From: Saururus chinensis
Lineage: Eukaryota > Streptophyta > Magnoliopsida > Piperales > Saururaceae
Assembly: GCA_035235625.1 (NCBI GenBank)
Contig: CP141142.1
Location: 51,873,644-51,937,643 of the forward strand
Length of the DNA stretch: 64,000 bases
Reading direction: 5' to 3'
The notes beneath the pieces were generated by a model that was given only the letters and a program-made list of their open reading frames with translations, was not told the DNA's origin and ran no database searches. The position numbers were made by a program, and so were the translations under genes. Of this stretch, positions 59,091-64,000 are shown piece after piece. Every line of letters starts with the position of its first letter. Within the stretch, counting starts at the first letter, position 1.

Positions 59091-60822
59091 TTAGAGGCAC
59101 GGAGCACCACGACAACTGGGAAAATCCGCCCAAAATACCGCTCTTATTGCTGCTCGCTCATTTCTTTCCTCACATCGGACTCCCCGAGACCCACCCAGAG
59201 AGAGAAGGACTAGTAAGTAAGTAAGTAGCAGCAGCAGTAGGAGGTTGGGTGGCCGGCCGGCCTGAAATGCTGGACCCCAGACAAACAAATGAACACATAT
59301 CTCCGATCGATTACGACGATATTGGAGAGGTAACGATCGATGACGTGAGTCTCTTCCATTAGCGCTTCAGGCTACCCATCCACATTGTTTTTGGATGTCT
59401 CTTCTCCGGCCTCACGCTAGCTAGACAAAATCATTTTTGCTTTGATCCATTCCCTTCTCTCGCGTCCGAGGTGAGGTGAGCCTTCGTTAATGTTATTCAA
59501 TACTCCTCTACTCCCACATAAACTTGGCTTTAGCTGTTTGAGAATGATCAATCCATGACTCATGAACCCATCCATGCATCTGCTTTACCAACATTTACGT
59601 TATGTATAATCAGTTTTTTCTTTCTTTCTTTTTAATCCTTTTGCTGTTTACGTGATGACTCAACTGATGTTGTCTTTCGGTGTTGGGCTTTACTTTGCTC
59701 TCTCGAAAATGCCTTCTTTAATTTGACCCAATGCGCTACCTTTTAGGAGAAAATATGCAAAAGCCTCAAAGCTATCATTGATATTCTTTTTCCTTAATTG
59801 ATGTTTTGGAATTTGGGTAGAGTGAAGGGCATCAGCCTCCCCTATTCTTTTTCTCTTTTCTTTTCTAGGGTAGATTTTCTGGCATCCTTCATTATTCTGA
59901 AAAACATATTGATTTAGCCTTGAATAGCAGTATCATCGTATTGTTTCACCACCATTGAGACTTGAAACTGCTTCGACAACCATTTAGTTTTTTAACGAAA
60001 CCAGTCATTTGTCCCATTTCTTTCCCATTCTAAAATTTCAACCGTCCAACAGTCTGTTGAAGAAGTGATGATCCAGAAATTTAATGTGCAAATAGATTAT
60101 CGATGTTCATGCTTTTGTCTTGGAACATTTTGCCACTATTTTACATCAATCATCTGTTCATAAATATAGCATTCTCATAGTTTTCTAAACTTGGAATGAT
60201 TGATATTATGGAGCCAACAAACTGATATGAATAATAGCACATCACTAATTACATCTTTGGTATATTAAAGAAGATGATAGAAAAACGAGAAATAACCTCT
60301 TTGATTGTATTTTGGCTAGCTTATCATAAATTTCATTTCCCTCGACAATCCTCTGGCTGCTTCTGCCTAACCTCGCATGTAGAGCTGAATAATTAGAATT
60401 GTATAATCATCCGTATTCTTAATTTTATGATTAAGAATAAATGTTGGGTTGTTTGGCATTTTCCTGTGGTTAGGAAAAAAATACTCTCCGTTAATTTTTT
60501 GATAGACCTGAATATTGGGAACTGTATAATCATCAGTATTCTTAATTTTATAATTTAATTATCACATTATCTCAAGTATTGATGGTGTAATTCGTGCTTA
60601 ACTTCTTTGAATCCGTTTCTAATCCATTTTTTCAATTGCATCCCAAGCAGAAAATAGATGGTCTTTGCGATTTACTAATCTTATTTGTTTCTTTCATTTC
60701 TACTGATCTGGAATCGCCCCCTTCAGATGATCGGTCGCAGCAAATAACTCGAGCAAGGCCCAACATGTCTCATCCTCCCCATGTAACCACCCTTATATGA
60801 TCGATCACCTCATCCCCGTCGC
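59091..60822 (+). promoter_or_regulatory. Probable promoter, 5' UTR and leader intron of the GT17 gene
   Basis: A leader exon may end near 59473 (GAGGTGAG) and a T-rich intron of about 1.25 kb end near 60725 (CCCCCTTCAG). This is inferred from composition and splice-like motifs. A TAA at 60784, in frame with the gene, rules out a longer N-terminus on the unspliced strand. Confidence 0.4.
60765..60800 (+). CDS. Upstream ORF (11 codons) in the GT17 leader
   Basis: ATG at 60765 opens a short frame ([11 protein letters not shown]) ending at TGA 60798-60800, 22 bp before the GT17 start and in another frame. If it lies in the mature mRNA it could reduce translation of the main frame. The peptide need not be functional. 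Confidence 0.4.
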   Translation: MSHPPHVTTLI

Positions 60823-61911
60823 ATGGCCAGAAGATCTGCCCCTCTCCACCGTCCCGCCCAGCGAGCTCGCCTCATCCTTCTCCTTCTCCTCCTCGTCACT
60901 CCCATTTCCCTCATTTTGATTCTCAGCCATGCCCAGCACATCTCCTACTTCTTCCGCCCGCTCTGGGACACCCCACCCCCGCCCTTCACCATTCTCCCCC
61001 ACTACTACGCTCCCAACGTCTCCATGTCCCACCTCTGTGGCCTGCATGGCTGGCTCTTGCGCGCTAAGCCTCGCCGCGTGTTCGACGCCATCCTCTTCAG
61101 CCACGAGCTTGACCTCCTCGAGATCAGGTGGCGGGACCTCCTCCCTCACGTCCACAGGTTCATCCTCGTCGAGTCCAACACTACCTTCACCGGCATACCC
61201 AAGCCCCTCTTCTTTGCCGACAACAGACGACGCTTCGACTTCGCCGCCGCAAAGACTGTCCACTGGGCGTTCCCCGGTACACAGGCCTCCGTTGGAGGAG
61301 CCCGCGAGAACCCATTCGCTTTCGAGTTAGACCAGCGGATCGCCGTCAACACTTTGCTCCGGAAGTCCGGACTTGCAACCGGGGACATCCTCATCATGTC
61401 AGACACAGACGAGATACCAAGCCCGCACACGATTGAGCTCCTGCGGTGGTGCGACGGCATCCCGCCGGTGCTTCATCTGCAACTGAGACAGTACATGTAC
61501 TCGTTCGAGTTTTACGTGGACTCCGGGAGCTGGCGGGCCACGGCCCACATTGTAGGACCGCAGACCCGATACCGTCACTCCCGGCAGTCGGACGTGATGC
61601 TGGCCGACTCCGGGTGGCACTGCAGCTTCTGCTTCAGGAGGATAGATGAAATTGTGTTGAAGATGACGGGTTACAGCCATGCAGACCGGGTAAGGAGTAA
61701 GCACTTTCTGAATCATGACCGGATCCAGAGGATCATTTGTAAAGGGCATGATCTCTTTGACATGCTCCCGGAGGAATATAGCTTCAAGGAGCTGATTAAG
61801 AAGATGGGCTCCATCCCGAGATCGGCTTCAGCTGTTAGTCTCCCTTCCTTCCTCATACAGAATGCTGATAGGTTCAAGTTTCTTCTTCCGGGTGGGTGCC
61901 TAAGAAAGTGA
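60823..61911 (+). CDS. GT17 family N-acetylglucosaminyltransferase (GnT-III-like)
   Basis: A 362-aa single-exon frame with the layout of plant GT17 proteins, annotated as beta-1,4-mannosyl-glycoprotein beta-1,4-N-acetylglucosaminyltransferase-like. A short basic N-terminus is followed by one hydrophobic anchor (about 17-34, [16 protein letters not shown]), as in type II Golgi membrane enzymes, then the catalytic domain. Conserved blocks include [28 protein letters not shown], the acidic SDTDEIPS (likely metal and nucleotide-sugar binding), and a Cys-rich GWHCSFCFR. The C-terminus GGCLRK is typical. Vertebrate GnT-III adds bisecting GlcNAc; plant members' real substrate is uncertain. GC-rich codon use contrasts with neighbours. 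Confidence 0.93.
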   Translation: MARRSAPLHRPAQRARLILLLLLLVTPISLILILSHAQHISYFFRPLWDTPPPPFTILPHYYAPNVSMSHLCGLHGWLLRAKPRRVFDAILFSHELDLLEIRWRDLLPHVHRFILVESNTTFTGIPKPLFFADNRRRFDFAAAKTVHWAFPGTQASVGGARENPFAFELDQRIAVNTLLRKSGLATGDILIMSDTDEIPSPHTIELLRWCDGIPPVLHLQLRQYMYSFEFYVDSGSWRATAHIVGPQTRYRHSRQSDVMLADSGWHCSFCFRRIDEIVLKMTGYSHADRVRSKHFLNHDRIQRIICKGHDLFDMLPEEYSFKELIKKMGSIPRSASAVSLPSFLIQNADRFKFLLPGGCLRK

Positions 61912-63260
61912 TCTGCAGGCTCTTGATGACAGCATTTTTTTCCTAAAGAAAGAAAAAACTTGCGATTTTTGTTTAAGCTGGTTTGCACAGTCATCAGTGG
62001 GATTGATTTTATACCTAGAACGAGATTGCAAGGATTAGGTTTTTATAGCTATACAGATTTATTACAGCTGATCAGTTCGTCAGAAACAATTTTGAGGACT
62101 TTGACGATGAGTGTTGATATGTACTCAAAATTGATTTGTGGATAAACAGTCAAGAGAATATATACTTTCCTGCTAAATATTCATCATTTAATTACCTTTT
62201 GATGCAGCAGCAATATGATTTCGCAATTTGATGTAAATTCAAACAAATCTCAGATTCCAAATGTAAACTGATTTACAATTGAATAAACTGTACTTGTCAT
62301 TTTCGAATTACAAAATCAATGAGCTAAGACAAATCAACAATCAGATTGAATGTTCACGTACTCTCACAGAGACAGTTCATTACAATCCAAACAGCAATTT
62401 CACTTTCTAACGACAACTTTCATTACAACTCAAAACAGTAAATTCAGAAATACAGATTTTAACTCTGAGCTAAGGAAACACTTATCGATCTTAGCTTGAT
62501 TAGGAGCTATCCCGCTAATCACTAGAATCAAATTTGCATCAAAGCTTCAACAGTTCGGAACCAATTCGCCACGAAACATGCGGAGTTTCAGAGTTTAGAA
62601 CCAGTAATTTGAAATTCAAAATTCATCCTCTTTTATTTCACTTTTCTCCTCTTTTATACCTCCGTCTACAATCTGTTGTTGTAGTGACAAAATTGATGTT
62701 GAGCTGGACTTGATGACATGGATTATTGCTTGCCATTGAGCTGGACTTTTCTGTTAATCCTTTCGTTTAGAGGTTCAAGATAGAACTCCAAATTTAACGG
62801 CCATATTAAAATGGCCATCGCAACCTCACCTGTTTTAATCGTGGCCACCCGATCGTTTATACATTAGTGATTGACGATTATACCCTCTATTCTTAAACGG
62901 GTTTGAAGTGTTCGAACAATTTGTCTGAACCAGCTTTTCTCTTCCTTTCTGTTCTGAATTTCAAAGAGACAGAGCTGCTGGATCAGCAGCTGAGCTCCAT
63001 CATTACCTTTTCGATGTAATTGCAGTTTAATTACTTGAATCTCTGAAGCAGAAAGGTTCAAGGAGAATGTTAATGGCAAGTGAGGTCATAGCTTGTTCAG
63101 TATGCTAATAGAAGAAGTGTTTCCAATGTTAGAAAAAAGGAATAACGAAAATTTGCTCTTTCGTTAGTAGTTTCTTTGTACAGTAAATAAAAGCAGAAGA
63201 TAACCTAAGTCTGAACTCATAAGTAAACTGTTCCCTTCTAGTTGCTTCCAATCGCCCGAG
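61912..63260. other. GT17 3' UTR and spacer to the next gene
   Basis: Probable GT17 3' UTR, then AT-rich DNA, and on the minus strand the presumed 3' UTR of the gene at 63261. A minus-strand frame at 63079-62864 shows no known domain. Confidence 0.5.
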
Positions 63261-64000
63261 TCAAAGCTTGGGGCTCTCAGAAGGCGCGATCTCCTGAAAT
63301 ACCCGAAGTCTGTTTCTTCTTCTCTTCATTGCAATTTCACCTACATCCTGCAGCGCGTAGCTGCGATCAAGATCAAAATCAAAACCGTCTGCCACCTCCT
63401 GTTTCTGTTGTCCCTCGTCAGACAGGCACCTTCTTGCTAAGGGGTTCCTTTCAAATCCTGGAGAACTTCGGCGGTCATTCCTTTGGTAAGCAACATCTGG
63501 GCCAGTATCAACTCTTGAGCTGCGACCTTGACATGCTTCCTCCTTCACTTCAACTCTATTGCACATAATATCCGCACCAGTGCGCGCGGACAAACACTTT
63601 TTCGGAAGTAGGAGAGATATTCCAGGCTGGGGTGGTGGAGCATGCTGGACGATATTCATGAGATTCAGATTCTCACAGTAGAAGCCGTCTCCAGTGCCAA
63701 ATTTCCCTGGGAGTCTCGTAAGTTCCTCCTGATTTTGATTACTGAGTGGCTGGGAATTGACTCGTTCTAGGGAACAGTCTTGCCGAACAGCAACCTGGAT
63801 GTCTGCTTGGTAGTCTGACTTCTCCCTGCCCGAAGCCTCTTCTGCTTCGTCTTCCTCAACAAGATCAGCCCACGATTTTTTATGCATGAAACCAGAGGAA
63901 GCTTGGGCCGGCTTTGAATTTGTCAGAGCAGAAGGATCAGATGCAAGTACTTCTCCTTGAGCCATAACTGAAGCAATGGAACCATAACTTGGCTCTTCTG
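63261..64000 (-). CDS. 3' part of an unidentified plant protein gene, running off the window
   Basis: A minus-strand frame ends at the TGA 63261-63263 and stays open through the right edge. The ATG at 63963-63965 could start a 234-aa protein, but the frame continues upstream (EEPSYGSIASV), so it is probably partial. The protein is hydrophilic and looks disordered, with motifs KKSWADLVEEDEAEEA near the visible N-terminus and MKRRRNRLRVFQEI just before the C-terminus, the latter basic enough for nuclear localisation. No enzyme domain, membrane segment or signal peptide is seen. I do not recognise the family. Confidence 0.6.
   Translation of the reverse strand, partial: EEPSYGSIASVMAQGEVLASDPSALTNSKPAQASSGFMHKKSWADLVEEDEAEEASGREKSDYQADIQVAVRQDCSLERVNSQPLSNQNQEELTRLPGKFGTGDGFYCENLNLMNIVQHAPPPQPGISLLLPKKCLSARTGADIMCNRVEVKEEACQGRSSRVDTGPDVAYQRNDRRSSPGFERNPLARRCLSDEGQQKQEVADGFDFDLDRSYALQDVGEIAMKRRRNRLRVFQEIAPSESPKL

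Noticed and set aside
1..64000. CRISPR arrays, bacterial operons or tRNA genes
   Set aside because: The DNA is plant nuclear. I saw no regularly spaced repeats of CRISPR type and no cloverleaf with convincing A and B boxes, though weak tRNA genes could be missed by eye.

Overview
The window is plant nuclear DNA. It has intron-split genes with GT..AG junctions, a MIR160 hairpin, a plant receptor-like cytoplasmic kinase, a 14-3-3 gene and a plant GT17 glycosyltransferase, spread thinly among angiosperm-type transposons (Ty1/copia, Ty3/gypsy with chromodomain, solo LTRs, CACTA, hAT, Tourist-like and Stowaway-like MITEs). The sequence alone does not fix the species. The AT-rich, repeat-filled spacing suggests a medium or large angiosperm genome. 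All exon models here were joined by hand from frame and splice consensus.

Left part (1-17.2 kb): a MIR160 locus with TATA box (997-1275); a degenerate hAT-like copy (about 4.06-5.16 kb); a six-exon kinase gene on the minus strand (9934 to 5769, 389 aa) resembling Arabidopsis CRPK1, probably with a spliced 5' leader reaching about 11.7 kb; and the last exons of an unidentified Lys/Glu-rich protein gene (16.2-17.16 kb, plus strand).

Middle (17.2-34.5 kb): repeats. A 1.9 kb solo LTR, three Tourist-like MITEs (one inside another in opposite orientation), a copia element (23757-31683) that has lost its integrase and carries a 4.2 kb solo LTR in its gag region, and a 1.19 kb non-autonomous hAT element.

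Right part (34.5-64 kb): a four-exon 14-3-3 gene (35985-40090, 261 aa) with a leader intron and a second intron swollen by a miniature LTR element; a chromodomain gypsy element (40963-48790) that landed in a Stowaway-like MITE and was itself hit by a 1.4 kb solo LTR; a 3.7 kb CACTA element; another solo LTR (55678-57872); a GT17 gene (60823-61911); and the 3' part of an unidentified minus-strand gene running off the right edge.

Functionally, the kinase and 14-3-3 genes are of types known to act together in Arabidopsis cold signalling (CRPK1 phosphorylates 14-3-3 proteins); their closeness here is probably chance. MIR160 acts in auxin signalling through ARF genes. I see no clearly new biological system. 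The most informative signals are the transition-only decay of the gypsy element, a 14-3-3 splice donor that forms the edge of a CT microsatellite, the nested insertion order readable from target-site duplications, and the unidentified spliced gene.
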